From NCBI RefSeq assembly GCF_900142005.1, contig NZ_FQZL01000008.1, positions 124,001-188,000 on the forward strand: a stretch of 64,000 nucleotides of DNA. Reading direction: 5' to 3'. This DNA is from Dethiosulfatibacter aminovorans DSM 17477. GTDB taxonomy: Bacteria; Bacillota; Clostridia; Tissierellales; Dethiosulfatibacteraceae. This document shows positions 28,497-37,848 of the stretch, in pieces. A program made the translations under genes and the position numbers. Each line of letters opens with the position of its first letter. The first letter of the stretch is position 1. The notes beneath the pieces are model-generated. The model was not told where the DNA came from. It made no database searches and saw only the letters and a list, made by a program, of their open reading frames with translations.

Positions 28497-30230
28497 CTAT
28501 ATGAATCCCTTGAACTGGGATTTATATAGGTCTGCATAAATGCCGCCTGATTTCAGAAGCAGGTCGTGGGTTCCCTGTTCCTGGATTCCGCTGTCGTTGA
28601 TCACTATGATCTCGTCGGCGTTTTTTATTGTTGACAGCCTGTGTGCTATTACAAGTACCGTTCTACCTTTTGACAGCCTTTCGAGGGATTCCTGGATTAC
28701 AATTTCGGTTGCATTGTCAAGGGCAGAAGTTGCCTCGTCAAGGATGAGGATTGGTGGATTCTTGAGAAACACCCTTGCAATTGAAAGTCTTTGCTTCTGG
28801 CCTCCTGACAGCTTAACGCCTCTTTCTCCTATAAAGGTGTCGTATCCTTCGGGAAGGGAGGTAATGAATTCGTGAATGCTGGCGTTCTTTGCAGCCTCTA
28901 TCATTTCATCGTCTGTAGCGTCAAGGTTTCCATAGATTATGTTTTCTCTTATTGTTCCGGTGAAAAGGAACACATTCTGTTGCACAAGTCCTATTTGGTT
29001 TCTCAATGATTTTATTGAAAAACCCTTTATGTTTTCACCGTCGATTTTTATTTCACCGCCTGTGACATCATAAAATCTCGGTATGAGATGGCAAAGAGTG
29101 GTCTTTCCCCCTCCCGAGGGACCGACAAGGGCAACTGTCTTCCCTGCATCTATTTTGATGTTGACATCCTTCAGCACCTTGTTTTCCTCGTTGTCCTCAT
29201 AGGAAAATGATACGTTTTCAATTGATATGTCTCCCTTGACGTCGGACAGTATTTTTGGATTTTCTATGTTCTTAATTTTTGGCTCTATTTTCATGATTTC
29301 AGAGAACCTTTCGAATCCCGACATTCCGTTCTGGTATTGTTCGGCGAAGTTTGTGAGCTTTTTGAGAGGTTCCAGGAAGAAACTGATATAGAGTATGAAA
29401 GCCAGCAGGTCTCCGTAGCTTATCCTGTCGAGGAAAACAAAGTATCCTCCGAAAGCTATGGTAACAAGTGTCAACAGGTTCATGAACAGATAGATGGTTG
29501 AATAGAATTCCGCCATTGTCTTGAAGGCGTCCGTACGTGATAGTCTGAAGGTCATGTTTCCGTGCTGGAATTTCTCCTCTTCGAATTCCTCGTTTGCAAA
29601 GGCTTTGGAAACCCTGATGCCTGAAAGGCTGTTTTCTATCTGTGAATTGACAACTGCAATCTTTTCCTTTACAGTTCTGAATTTCGTCCTCATCCTCAAG
29701 CTCTTCCATACGGCAAATATGAAGATGAAGGGAACGAAGAAGAATATTATGAGAGTAAGCCTCCACTCTATGTTCATAAGTATGATGAATGATCCGAATA
29801 TCATTATCATGGAGATGAAAAGGTCCTCGGGACCGTGATGTGCAAGCTCGGTTATGAGGTTAAGGTCGTTGACAAGTCTTGACATGAGCTTTCCCGTCCT
29901 GCTGCTGTCGAAGAAACTCATGTCCATGGTGTGAAGATGACCAAAGAGATCTCTTCTCATGTCGTATTCCATTCGGACTCCTACAACATGGCCCCAGTAG
30001 AAGACAACGTAGTTGAAAAGTGCTCTGACCACATATAGAACAAGCATTGCAACAGCAGTTACGGCAAGGGCATGAAGATTTTTGTCCGGTATGTATATGT
30101 TGAGGATGTTTCTTGAAAGTATGGGGAATACAAGATCCAGACCTGCAATTCCAAGGGCGCAGAACATGTCGAGCATGAACAGCTTCATATGCGGTTTGTA
30201 GTATGATGAAAACTTTCTTATCAGATTCAT
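28497..30230 (-). CDS. ABC exporter, fused membrane and ATPase domains
   Basis: A 577-residue half-transporter of the MsbA/LmrA class that should homodimerise. Six membrane spans fill residues about 15-310. The ATPase has Walker A GPSGGGKTT (about 365), signature LSGGQKQRLSIARVF, Walker B ILILDEATSALD and the H-loop AHRLS. AAGGAGGTC precedes the ATG. The cargo cannot be told from sequence; lipids or drugs are usual. It stands alone between two terminators. Confidence 0.93.
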   Translation of the reverse strand: MNLIRKFSSYYKPHMKLFMLDMFCALGIAGLDLVFPILSRNILNIYIPDKNLHALAVTAVAMLVLYVVRALFNYVVFYWGHVVGVRMEYDMRRDLFGHLHTMDMSFFDSSRTGKLMSRLVNDLNLITELAHHGPEDLFISMIMIFGSFIILMNIEWRLTLIIFFFVPFIFIFAVWKSLRMRTKFRTVKEKIAVVNSQIENSLSGIRVSKAFANEEFEEEKFQHGNMTFRLSRTDAFKTMAEFYSTIYLFMNLLTLVTIAFGGYFVFLDRISYGDLLAFILYISFFLEPLKKLTNFAEQYQNGMSGFERFSEIMKIEPKIKNIENPKILSDVKGDISIENVSFSYEDNEENKVLKDVNIKIDAGKTVALVGPSGGGKTTLCHLIPRFYDVTGGEIKIDGENIKGFSIKSLRNQIGLVQQNVFLFTGTIRENIIYGNLDATDDEMIEAAKNASIHEFITSLPEGYDTFIGERGVKLSGGQKQRLSIARVFLKNPPILILDEATSALDNATEIVIQESLERLSKGRTVLVIAHRLSTIKNADEIIVINDSGIQEQGTHDLLLKSGGIYADLYKSQFKGFI

Positions 30231-30257
30231 AAGACCTCCTTGATACTAAATATTATC

Positions 30258-30287
30258 TAAATATAAAAGAGAGCATCAGCTCTCTTT
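30258..30287 (-). terminator. terminator of the ECF S component-coaX unit
   Basis: On the minus strand AAAGAGAGC/GCTCTCTTT with a TGAT loop, then TTATAT. Confidence 0.8.
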
Positions 30288-30344
30288 CGGTATGTCTGTG
30301 TTTTTGATGCAGATTATTGCTGCCTAGCCGTTTTGTTCAGGCAT

Positions 30345-31112
30345 CTAGATGTTTTTTTCGTAGATGTACTTGAGTCCTTTTATTGTAAGCATCATGTCGT
30401 ATTCATCTATTACGTCGGTTTCGGGGAATATTATGCTTCCAAGACCTCCCGTTGCCACAACCTTCATGTTTGGATTGTTCAGTTCTTCCTTGATCTTGTT
30501 AACTATGTATTCCACCTGGCCAATATATCCGTATACCAGTCCTGCCTGCATGCTGGTGATTGTATTTCTCGCAAGTATTGACTTTGGCTTTTTTATTGCT
30601 ATGTTTGGCAACTGTGCCGCCCTGCTCCACAAGGCATCTGCACTTATTTGTATTCCAGGGGAGGTAACGGCTGCGATAAATTCACACTTGTCGCTTACTA
30701 CGTCATAAGTTGTAGCTGTTCCAAAGTCTATTACAATAACAGGTCCGCCATACTGTTCGAAGGCTGCGACGGCGTCAACTATACGGTCAGCACCGACCTC
30801 CTTGGGATTTTCAGCCTTTATTGCAAGTCCTGTCTTCGTTCCGGGGCCGACAACTATTGGAGCTATGCCGAAGTATTTTTCCAGTGCCCTGTTGAATGAA
30901 TGCATGATGTTTGGAACGACTGAAGCCACTATGATGTTTACCAGCTCCCTTGTGTCCACTCCGTTCAATTCGAGAATGCTCTTCACAACCATTCCAAATT
31001 CATCTGAAGTCCTCGGTGTCTTGGTTGTTATCCTCCATGGTCCGTGGAGGGTATCCTTCTCCCATACTCCAAGTGTAATGTTTGTATTTCCTATATCTAC
31101 TGCTAAAAACAT
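30345..31112 (-). CDS. coaX: type III pantothenate kinase
   Basis: First step of coenzyme A synthesis, pantothenate to 4'-phosphopantothenate, without feedback inhibition by CoA. At 255 residues it is a typical CoaX. It shows the N-terminal phosphate loop DIGNTNITLGV (6-16), the catalytic region EVGADRIVDAVAAFEQYG and the second phosphate motif DFGTATTYDVV. GGAG ribosome binding site. It is co-transcribed behind the ECF S component, 13 bases apart. Confidence 0.96.
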   Translation of the reverse strand: MFLAVDIGNTNITLGVWEKDTLHGPWRITTKTPRTSDEFGMVVKSILELNGVDTRELVNIIVASVVPNIMHSFNRALEKYFGIAPIVVGPGTKTGLAIKAENPKEVGADRIVDAVAAFEQYGGPVIVIDFGTATTYDVVSDKCEFIAAVTSPGIQISADALWSRAAQLPNIAIKKPKSILARNTITSMQAGLVYGYIGQVEYIVNKIKEELNNPNMKVVATGGLGSIIFPETDVIDEYDMMLTIKGLKYIYEKNI

Positions 31113-31125
31113 AATCGCTCCTTAT

Positions 31126-31707
31126 TTATCTGTTTATTTTTTTGTAGGCAAGTACTACGGGAAGTGTCAGTATTGCTGCAATTAGTGCTTCAGTAACAGC
31201 GCTGGTGGTTATAATTGAAATCAGCAATGTCTTGAATGGAACTCCTACAAGTTCAACTATATCCTTTACAAACACAAGGTAAAGTGCTGTCATTACCAGT
31301 GCTGTATTTGTTATTGCTCCTGATGCTCCCGCCAGCAGTATTGAAATTCTTTCCCCATTTACAGATTTTCCAAGTGCTGCATTCAGGAGACGGTATACAA
31401 TATATGGAACAACTCCCACGAATATTCTCGGCAGTACTGAAACAAGAGGATTGATGAAGAACACATCAAAGGGTGAAAGTGGTGCCAGTACAGACCTTAG
31501 AAGTGTTGTTAATCCTGCACAGAATCCCATCAGTGCTCCTGCCTTGGGTCCCATGACTATGCTTGTAACTATGGTAGGTATGAACATGAACCATGCCATT
31601 GATGCTGAAGCAGTGGGTATTGCCGTGATTGCCACGAATGCGATTGTCAAAGCCAGCATAACTCCTAAAAAAGTGAGTTTGCGCGTGTTTCCGAGTATTT
31701 CTTTCAT
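31126..31707 (-). CDS. ECF transporter S component, probably for pantothenate
   Basis: A 193-residue integral membrane substrate-binding subunit with about five or six spans. It would dock on a shared ECF energising module encoded elsewhere. The N-terminal RKLTFLGVMLALTIAFVAI and the LVSVLPRIFVGVVPYIVY segment are typical of S components. The start at 31707 is preferred: GGAGG lies 9 bases upstream, and the longer frame lacks a site. Pantothenate is inferred only from co-transcription with coaX, a recurrent arrangement for PanT. Confidence 0.8.
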   Translation of the reverse strand: MKEILGNTRKLTFLGVMLALTIAFVAITAIPTASASMAWFMFIPTIVTSIVMGPKAGALMGFCAGLTTLLRSVLAPLSPFDVFFINPLVSVLPRIFVGVVPYIVYRLLNAALGKSVNGERISILLAGASGAITNTALVMTALYLVFVKDIVELVGVPFKTLLISIITTSAVTEALIAAILTLPVVLAYKKINR

Positions 31708-31762
31708 ATTATGATTCCTCCATGTTCTCGTTCTCATATTAGATACAAGACAAATTAATTAC

Positions 31763-31790
31763 ATTATAGCACAAGAAAGAATTATTACAA
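31763..31790 (-). promoter_or_regulatory. promoter of the ECF S component-coaX unit
   Basis: On the minus strand TTGTAA (31790-31785), 16-base spacer ending in TGC, TATAAT (31768-31763), an extended -10. Confidence 0.7.
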
Positions 31791-31830
31791 GATATATACA
31801 GAATGATTAAAGAATTTTAATTTTTTGACT

Positions 31831-31861
31831 CTCCATATGATGATATAATTTAGATATGGAG
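31831..31861. promoter_or_regulatory. inverted repeat around a -10-like TATAAT
   Basis: CTCCATAT (31831-31838) and ATATGGAG (31854-31861) flank TATAAT. It is a candidate operator-promoter for the unknown membrane-protein gene, but no good -35 sits at the usual distance. Confidence 0.4.
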
Positions 31862-31972
31862 TTATGTTGAACGCATAATGCCAATGGTTCAAGGGATTAT
31901 GCATTTTAACTTCTTAAGCTGCAAGAAAGGAGGGTATACTGAATAGTTGGATTTTCAGTATGCGATGTAAAT

Positions 31973-33613
31973 ATGAAAAATCGAAAGCTGCCTTATTTTA
32001 CAATTATGGCTATCCTTTTGACAGTGATGCTGTTTGTTGGCTACAATGCCATCGTTCATATAAATATACAGAAAATGAGCTACAGCGAAAATTGGGGAGG
32101 CCACACATCCATAGGTCAGTCAGGCATGAATGTAGAACCTGTTGCAGGCAGATATGGACAAAATGCACTTGTTTTGACTTTTGATAATGGAGGAGGAATA
32201 CTGTACAGTGAACTGGATTCCAGAGGAAACATAATCAGTGAAGGAAGAGAGGACACGGACTTTTTCAACAGGAATACAAGCGAAAACATATTTGTGGGTG
32301 ATGGAAAAATTCTTTTCATAAGAGACAGTAATCTCTACATGTCCGAATTTAAGGGAGAAGAGGGTTTTGGAGACGAGGAACTTATACTTGAAAACTGCAG
32401 TCACCTGTCCATAGTGGATGGCATGAACCTTACGGTATTTAACGATGAATGGATAACCAGTCTTAAGATTGAAGACGGAACGATATCCATTGGAAGGAAG
32501 GTTGAAAACAAATGGAATCTGGAAACTGCCTATATAATTGAGGAAGGGAATCTGAGCTTTCTTTATCTGCTGCACACTCCGAACACAAGTTCCGTGGAAG
32601 TCCTTTTCGGTTCATGTGATGATACTGAAAATTTAAGGACAGCCAAGGTCATTGACAGCACCAAGAACATGTATTACGGATACACTTCAAACGTATTGAA
32701 GGACGGAGTATTCTATACCAACACTCCTATAAAGATTGTGGGAGCACAGGGATCAGTAACCTTGTCAAACCTGCTTGTTTCAGTAGATATGGAAAGTGGA
32801 AAGATTGGATTTGCAAAAGAATTCCCGGGAAGCCCGTTCCCGGGACTATACAATATCGACTACAATGCAAATATATTAAGCATTGACGGTGAAGTATATT
32901 TCTGCGGATCCGGATACAATACGGAAAATGAGTTTACCGGCTACAATGATATCTTTCTCAGCAGGGTAAGGGATGAAGGTTCCCTGGGAGAACCGGAATA
33001 CATTTCAAACACCTACCGTTTTTCCAGGAATCCTGTTTTGGTTGAATTGGAGAATTCCGAATATGTTGCAGTATGGCTTGATGTCTCAGGACTTGAATAT
33101 GAACTTCAGTACAATTCAACAGAGGAAGATTACAGAGATATGAGTTCCGCCATAAGCGGTGAAGACTACAAGCGCGCCTTACAAAAAGCATCGGTAGTTC
33201 CATTTTATGCATTAAGTTTCATGTTCATAAGAAGCTTTTTCATGCTGATTGTTTTCTTTTCGGTTCTGGGTGTAATATATATGGTGATGCTCAACAGGGG
33301 ATATAAAAACTGGAACAGGGGATTGAAGGTTCTAGTTGCAGTGTATATTGTCATAAATCTACTGACGTTCAATTTCAACTATATATCAGGATCAAGGATG
33401 AGTTATATGCCTGATTACCTTTATGGAGGAATTTTTTCGATAATAGTGCCCTTGGTGATCAATGGACTTTCGATCCTTGCCCTGTACATATTCCACAGGG
33501 AAAGACCGGATACGGGAGTGCTGTGGAAGTTGATTCTCCTCATAGTACTGGATTCCTTCTATGCCAATCTTCTGTACTCGCCATTCCTTATACTTGGAAA
33601 GCTTATAAACTGA
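31973..33613 (+). CDS. unknown membrane protein with large extracellular domain
   Basis: I do not recognise this 546-residue protein. An N-terminal span (about 11-26) is followed by some 380 hydrophilic residues rich in short beta-strand patterns, perhaps a propeller-like domain. Four further spans follow (about 412-440, 450-467, 484-506, 517-543). The start is odd: the strong AAAGGAGG at 31926-31933 lies 39 bases before the ATG and no good site is nearer. A seven-codon frame starting with TTG (31947) ends 2 bases before the ATG, so coupling through a leader peptide is possible. It is transcribed alone and ends at a terminator. Confidence 0.75.
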   Translation: MKNRKLPYFTIMAILLTVMLFVGYNAIVHINIQKMSYSENWGGHTSIGQSGMNVEPVAGRYGQNALVLTFDNGGGILYSELDSRGNIISEGREDTDFFNRNTSENIFVGDGKILFIRDSNLYMSEFKGEEGFGDEELILENCSHLSIVDGMNLTVFNDEWITSLKIEDGTISIGRKVENKWNLETAYIIEEGNLSFLYLLHTPNTSSVEVLFGSCDDTENLRTAKVIDSTKNMYYGYTSNVLKDGVFYTNTPIKIVGAQGSVTLSNLLVSVDMESGKIGFAKEFPGSPFPGLYNIDYNANILSIDGEVYFCGSGYNTENEFTGYNDIFLSRVRDEGSLGEPEYISNTYRFSRNPVLVELENSEYVAVWLDVSGLEYELQYNSTEEDYRDMSSAISGEDYKRALQKASVVPFYALSFMFIRSFFMLIVFFSVLGVIYMVMLNRGYKNWNRGLKVLVAVYIVINLLTFNFNYISGSRMSYMPDYLYGGIFSIIVPLVINGLSILALYIFHRERPDTGVLWKLILLIVLDSFYANLLYSPFLILGKLIN

Positions 33614-33662
33614 CAAGATGCTCAGGTTGTTGTTTGATACAAAGACATAAATGATAATTAAG

Positions 33663-33703
33663 CTGGAATTAGCCATTTGAATTGTGGATATTCCAGTTTT
33701 TTT
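33663..33703 (+). terminator. terminator of the unknown membrane-protein gene
   Basis: CTGGAAT pairs with ATTCCAG (33663-33669, 33690-33696), followed by eight T-rich bases. Confidence 0.7.
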
Positions 33704-33828
33704 ATATATTTATTGTTGATAAACACATATCCCTGTATTACAATTGTTTCAGAATTCAAATAAAGGTAGCTTTGTGGAATGCGGCAATGATTTTAGTGTT
33801 TCCACAGACATTAAGGAAAGGACAAGAT

Positions 33829-34056
33829 ATGGACAAGTATTGTGTAATGACTTTCAAGTCGGTCTCATATTCGATCAAGTTTGAGAAGAGAATGAAGGAG
33901 AATGGAATGGATGTGAAACTCATTCCGGTACCTAGAAGCATCAGTGCCAGTTGTGGAATGTGCGGCAGGTTCGAATGTTCCCAGAGGGATGAGATTGAAA
34001 GAATATGCGGCGAAAACAAGATTCAGTATGAGGGAATATATGAATTCATGAAATGA
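33829..34056 (+). CDS. DUF3343 (Se/S carrier-like) small protein
   Basis: A 75-residue protein of the DUF3343 family, which has been described as a possible selenium/sulfur carrier. It begins MDKYCVMTFKSV, continues as a small alpha/beta fold, and has the family's PRSISASCGMCGRF stretch with two cysteines (CGMC). AAAGGA precedes the ATG at 33829. A longer in-frame extension to 33682 starts inside the upstream terminator and is discounted. Function is not established. It is transcribed separately from ilvE, which has its own promoter. Confidence 0.8.
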   Translation: MDKYCVMTFKSVSYSIKFEKRMKENGMDVKLIPVPRSISASCGMCGRFECSQRDEIERICGENKIQYEGIYEFMK

Positions 34057-34089
34057 TATCGAAAATAATAAATCAAAGATTGTTTATAA

Positions 34090-34118
34090 TTGAAAAACAA
34101 CACGGACTGTTGTATAAT
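34090..34118 (+). promoter_or_regulatory. promoter of ilvE
   Basis: TTGAAA (34090-34095), 17 bases, TATAAT (34113-34118). ACAAC and GTTGT form a short inverted repeat in the spacer and may hold an operator. Confidence 0.75.
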
Positions 34119-34161
34119 CATTAATTATAATATTAAATGTTAACCAAAACGGAGGTAATAT

Positions 34162-35181
34162 ATGAGCCAAAAGTTAAACTGGGAAGAATTGGGATTCGAC
34201 TATATCAAGACGGACAAGAGATATATTTCCATATGGAAGGATGGAGCCTGGGACGAAGGAAAGCTTGTTGAAGACAACCATCTTATGGTGAGTGAGTCTG
34301 CAACGGGACTTCACTACGGACAGCAATGTTTTGAAGGACTCAAGGCATACAGGACAAAGGATGGAAAGATTCAACTTTTCAGACCCGATGAAAATGCAAA
34401 GAGAATGCAGCAGACAAACAAAAAGATAATGATGCCTGAAGTGCCTGTTGAGAAGTTTGTGGATGCATGCATGCAGGTAGTCAAGGCCAATGAGGATTAT
34501 GTACCTCCGTATGGAACAGGTGCATCGCTTTATATCAGACCATTCATGTTCGGTACAGGACAAACAATCGGTGTTAAGCCTGCATCCGAATATATATTCT
34601 GTGTATTCTGCATGCCTGTAGGAGCATACTTCAAGGGTGGGATGACACCTGTAAACTTTATCACTACTAAATTCGACAGAGCGGCACCCATGGGAACTGG
34701 AGCTGCAAAGGTTGGAGGAAACTATGCTGCAAGTCTTCAAGCACATCAGGAGGCTGTAGATGCCGGATTTGCAGACTGTATATATCTTGATGCTGCAACG
34801 CATACAAAGATAGAAGAGGTAGGAGCAGCAAACTTCTTTGGAATTACCAAGGATGACGTATTTGTTACACCGAAGTCTCTTTCAATACTTCCAAGCATTA
34901 CAAAATACTCACTTCTATACCTTGCAGAAAACTACATGAATCTCAAGGTCGAGGAAAGGGATGTATTCATAGACAACATAGACGAGTTCAAGGAAGCAGG
35001 TGCCTGCGGTACAGCTGCTGTAATAACTCCTATAGGTGCCATAAGCCACGAGGGAGAAAAACATGTATTCTACTCTGAAACTGAAGTCGGTCCTATAACA
35101 ACTGAACTTTACAATACATTGACAGGTATCCAGCTGGGGGATGTTGAAGCTCCTGAAGGGTGGATATACGTAGTAGAGTAG
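34162..35181 (+). CDS. ilvE: branched-chain amino acid aminotransferase
   Basis: Fold-type IV PLP enzyme that interconverts Leu, Ile and Val with their 2-oxo acids and glutamate. The 339 residues match the longer, eukaryote-like BCAT subgroup. [19 protein letters not shown] is near residue 45, the PLP lysine is in [14 protein letters not shown] (about 185), and [13 protein letters not shown] forms the cofactor phosphate cup. GGAGGT ribosome binding site. In a peptide fermenter it can serve catabolism as well as synthesis. It is monocistronic between a strong promoter and a terminator. Confidence 0.95.
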   Translation: MSQKLNWEELGFDYIKTDKRYISIWKDGAWDEGKLVEDNHLMVSESATGLHYGQQCFEGLKAYRTKDGKIQLFRPDENAKRMQQTNKKIMMPEVPVEKFVDACMQVVKANEDYVPPYGTGASLYIRPFMFGTGQTIGVKPASEYIFCVFCMPVGAYFKGGMTPVNFITTKFDRAAPMGTGAAKVGGNYAASLQAHQEAVDAGFADCIYLDAATHTKIEEVGAANFFGITKDDVFVTPKSLSILPSITKYSLLYLAENYMNLKVEERDVFIDNIDEFKEAGACGTAAVITPIGAISHEGEKHVFYSETEVGPITTELYNTLTGIQLGDVEAPEGWIYVVE

Positions 35182-35205
35182 TCTCAAACGATTTGCTGAT
35201 TTTGA

Positions 35206-35243
35206 AGCCTTGATGCAGTGTTGCTGTATTCAAGGCTCTTTTA
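35206..35243 (+). terminator. terminator of ilvE
   Basis: AGCCTTGA (35206-35213) pairs with TCAAGGCT (35230-35237), with an inner TGCAG/CTGTA helix, then CTTTT. Confidence 0.75.
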
Positions 35244-35277
35244 AAAGACGGTTCTTCGATAAAAACAGGAGAGTGAC

Positions 35278-36045
35278 ATGGATAGTTTGATTGTAAAATA
35301 TATATTTGTATACATTGCAGGAACCGTAGCAGGATTTCTAAACACACTGGGAGGAGGAGGGTCCCTCATCACCCTGCCCCTGTTGATATTCATGGGGCTT
35401 CCGTCTGCAACTGCAAACGGGACCAACAGGATAGCGTTGGTGGCACAGAATATTTCGGCTACTGCAAATTTCAGGAGAAAGGGATTCTTTTATCCCAAAA
35501 TGGCCATATTGCTTGCAGTACCTGCAGTGATAGGTTCCATAATAGGTTCCAATATTGCTGTGAGTCTTGAAGATGATATATTCAACAAGGTCCTTGGCGT
35601 AGTGATGATAATGGTAATGACATTAATAATAACCAGGCCCGAGAAGAAGCTTCTGAATATGGAAGAAATCGAGGAACTTACTGGAAAGAGACAAATATAT
35701 GCAATGATTGCCTTCCTCGTTGTAGGATTGTATGGAGGGTTTATCCAGGCTGGCGTAGGATTCATAATAATAGTTTCACTTACACTCATAACTGGAATGT
35801 CTCTGGTCAAGATAAACTCCTTGAAAGTTTTCATTGTAGCCATATACACCATTTCTGCTTTGTCGGTGTTTGTAATTAATGGGAATGTAAACTGGGGACT
35901 TGGAATACTGCTTGCCCTTGGAAACAGTACAGGAGCGTTCATAGGAAGCAATTTTGCCGTGCAGAAGGGAGATCGGGTCATCAGGATGGTAATAGTGGCT
36001 GCAGTTGTTGTAATGGCCGGGAAACTGTGGGGACTATGGCTATAA
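35278..36045 (+). CDS. TauE/SafE (TSUP) family membrane permease
   Basis: A 255-residue polytopic membrane protein with about eight spans in two repeats. The first repeat carries NTLGGGGSLITLPLLIFMGL and the second YGGFIQAGVGFIIIVSLTL, the paired glycine-rich motifs of the family. TSUP members move sulfite, sulfonates, thiosulfate or other organic anions; direction and substrate are not evident here. GAGAGTGAC precedes the ATG. The gene is not obviously linked to the ArsR operon that follows, which has its own promoter. Confidence 0.88.
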   Translation: MDSLIVKYIFVYIAGTVAGFLNTLGGGGSLITLPLLIFMGLPSATANGTNRIALVAQNISATANFRRKGFFYPKMAILLAVPAVIGSIIGSNIAVSLEDDIFNKVLGVVMIMVMTLIITRPEKKLLNMEEIEELTGKRQIYAMIAFLVVGLYGGFIQAGVGFIIIVSLTLITGMSLVKINSLKVFIVAIYTISALSVFVINGNVNWGLGILLALGNSTGAFIGSNFAVQKGDRVIRMVIVAAVVVMAGKLWGLWL

Positions 36046-36102
36046 GGCAAGGTTATGTTGTATAGCAAATACTGATAAAGGAAATTAAATATTCAAAAGG
36101 TA

Positions 36103-36131
36103 TTGACAAAATACTAACAAAGATGTATAAG
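36103..36131 (+). promoter_or_regulatory. promoter of the ArsR operon
   Basis: TTGACA (36103-36108), 17 bases, TATAAG (36126-36131). The -10 box is the left edge of the operator palindrome. Confidence 0.85.
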
Positions 36132-36158
36132 TATATTAGAACTTTCTAATATACTTAT
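36127..36158. promoter_or_regulatory. ArsR-family operator, 15-2-15 perfect inverted repeat
   Basis: ATAAGTATATTAGAA-CT-TTCTAATATACTTAT. ArsR/SmtB proteins bind AT-rich 12-2-12 inverted repeats. This one covers the -10 box and start point, so binding should block the promoter. Confidence 0.85.
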
Positions 36159-36192
36159 TTTGTTATCCAAGTTAAACACTTGAGTCGGTAGT

Positions 36193-36223
36193 GAAATAAT
36201 ATTTCTAAATATAATATTATTTC
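36193..36223 (+). other. leader hairpin or second operator
   Basis: GAAATAATATT (36193-36203) with its exact inverse at 36213-36223, in the untranslated leader of the ArsR operon. Confidence 0.45.
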
Positions 36224-36280
36224 GTAGCATAAGACAACATTGACTAATTGCCGGTATAAGTAAAATAAGTAAATAAATTT

Positions 36281-36592
36281 ATGGAGAAAACAATGGATAT
36301 AAAAGAATTTGAAGTGAAGTTTTTCAAGGCTCTTGCCCATCCTGTAAGGATAGATATAATAAAGCAGCTTTCGGCCGGACGTCTCTGTGTCTGCGAAATA
36401 GTGTCGGAGGAGTATTCCCAGTCGAACATGTCCCAGCATTTAAAGATATTGAGGGATGCTGGCATACTGACCGTGGAGAAGGAAGGCAACAAGATGATGT
36501 ATGAGATAAAGAACATGGATATTGTGGAAATCATCAAAAAGGTTGATGAAATAATTATTGAAGACTTGAAGAGTCTTCTGGGAAACATCTAG
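36281..36592 (+). CDS. ArsR/SmtB-family metalloregulator
   Basis: A 103-residue winged-helix repressor. The helix before the recognition helix carries LCVCEI, the CxC thiol pair used by ArsR/CadC proteins to bind As(III), Sb(III) or soft metals. The recognition helix region is SQSNMSQHLKILRDAGIL and the wing EGNKMMYEIK. It is the first gene of a three-gene operon with a 15-2-15 operator over its promoter, so autorepression relieved by the metal(loid) is expected. AAATAAATTT before the ATG is a poor ribosome binding site; the in-frame ATG at 36293 is an alternative. Confidence 0.92.
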   Translation: MEKTMDIKEFEVKFFKALAHPVRIDIIKQLSAGRLCVCEIVSEEYSQSNMSQHLKILRDAGILTVEKEGNKMMYEIKNMDIVEIIKKVDEIIIEDLKSLLGNI

Positions 36593-36601
36593 GAGGATAT
36601 T

Positions 36602-37570
36602 ATGTTTGACTGGCTTTATATTTTAATTAAAAGGCTTGTGGAGGATGTCTTCGGGCTGAGCCTTGAAACTGGAATAGGCGACAGTGTCCACTTTTTCTTC
36701 TACGATACAATTAAGATAATAATATTATTGAGTTTCATGATATTTACAATATCATATATAAGAAGCTTCTTCTCTCCCGAGAAGACAAAGGAGTACATTT
36801 CAAGGTTCAACGGAATTTCAAAGAACATTATGGCGTCCCTCTTGGGAATAGTTACTCCCTTCTGCTCCTGTTCTTCGGTTCCGCTGTTCATAGGTTTTGT
36901 TGAAGGTGGAATACCTCTTGGAGTTACATTTTCTTTTCTCATTACGTCGCCTATAGTCAATGAGGCTGCCTTTGCCATATTGTGGGCATCTTTCGGATGG
37001 AAGGTGGCAGTGCTTTACGTAGCTATGGGGGTTGTCCTTGGTGTCGCAGGTGGGATAATTATCGACAAGATGAAACTTGAAAAATATGTAGAGGAATATG
37101 TTTATGAAATGCAGATGAACAAGCCTGATGCTGAAGAACTTACTTTCAATGACAGAATCAGTTTTGCAAAATCCAATACCCTTGAAATAGTTGGAAGGGT
37201 TTGGAAGTATGTCCTTGCAGGGATAGCGATCGGAGCATTGATACATGGATGGGCGCCGGAGGCTGCCTTGGTAAAGTATGCTGGACCTGGGAATCCGCTT
37301 GCTGTATTTGCTGCCACTGTTATAGCGGTACCTCTTTACAGCAATGCCCTTGGAACTATTCCTATAGCTGAAGCTCTTCTTATGAAGGGAGTAGGACTTG
37401 GAACGGCAATGGCATTCATGATGGCTACGACGGCTCTTTCATTCCCTGAGATGGTACTTCTGAGGAAAGTCATAAAGCCAAGGCTGATAGCCAATTTTGT
37501 TGTCATTACTTCAATAGGAATTGTGATCATAGGATATATGTTCAATGGAATAGCCCATCTGGTGGTGTAG
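36602..37570 (+). CDS. COG0701-type permease (ArsP-like)
   Basis: A 322-residue membrane protein with about eight spans. The motif TPFCSCSSVPLFIGF (about 80-94) is the cysteine pair shared by ArsP organoarsenical exporters and related permeases. A cytoplasmic loop (about 150-195) separates two halves, and the second half repeats the pattern as AVPLYSNALGTIPIAEALL. AGGAGG lies 5 bases before the ATG, 9 bases after arsR. Together with a CxC repressor and a thiol protein, export of a toxic metalloid or organometal is the most likely role. Confidence 0.88.
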   Translation: MFDWLYILIKRLVEDVFGLSLETGIGDSVHFFFYDTIKIIILLSFMIFTISYIRSFFSPEKTKEYISRFNGISKNIMASLLGIVTPFCSCSSVPLFIGFVEGGIPLGVTFSFLITSPIVNEAAFAILWASFGWKVAVLYVAMGVVLGVAGGIIIDKMKLEKYVEEYVYEMQMNKPDAEELTFNDRISFAKSNTLEIVGRVWKYVLAGIAIGALIHGWAPEAALVKYAGPGNPLAVFAATVIAVPLYSNALGTIPIAEALLMKGVGLGTAMAFMMATTALSFPEMVLLRKVIKPRLIANFVVITSIGIVIIGYMFNGIAHLVV

Positions 37571-37633
37571 ATAGAATGATTGCAACATAAGCAACAACAT
37601 GTAGATAAAAAAGAAAGTAAAAAATAATAATGA

Positions 37634-37680
37634 AATTTTATCTCACAATAAATTTCGTTACAATTCATGTGAAACAAAAT
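37634..37680 (+). repeat. structured repeat, copy A (internally deleted)
   Basis: It matches the left half of copy B through AATTCATG (TTTTATCTCACAAT, then AAATTTCGTTAC), then jumps to the right-hand end (TGAAACAAAATAAT). About 70 bases of the middle are missing. TCACA (37643-37647) and TGTGA (37668-37672) can still pair. Confidence 0.6.
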
Positions 37681-37698
37681 AATATTAATAATAATGAA

Positions 37699-37810
37699 GT
37701 TTTATCTCACAATAAGTTTCGTAATAATTCATGCAACATTTGAAATACAATTGAAGCATTTATATTTCAAATATTGCATGAATTGACTCAACTAAATTGT
37801 GATATAAAAC
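37699..37810 (+). repeat. structured repeat, copy B
   Basis: A 112-base imperfect hairpin. The outer arms 37699-37713 and 37796-37810 pair at 14 of 15 positions (one C/T mismatch). An asymmetric internal loop has AAGTTTCGTAAT on the left and GACTCAACTAA on the right. The inner arms 37726-37747 and 37763-37784 pair at 21 of 22 positions. The apical loop is 15 bases. Confidence 0.8.
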
Positions 37811-37848
37811 AAATAATAAAAAGAATAGAACTAATAAATTAAGGATGA

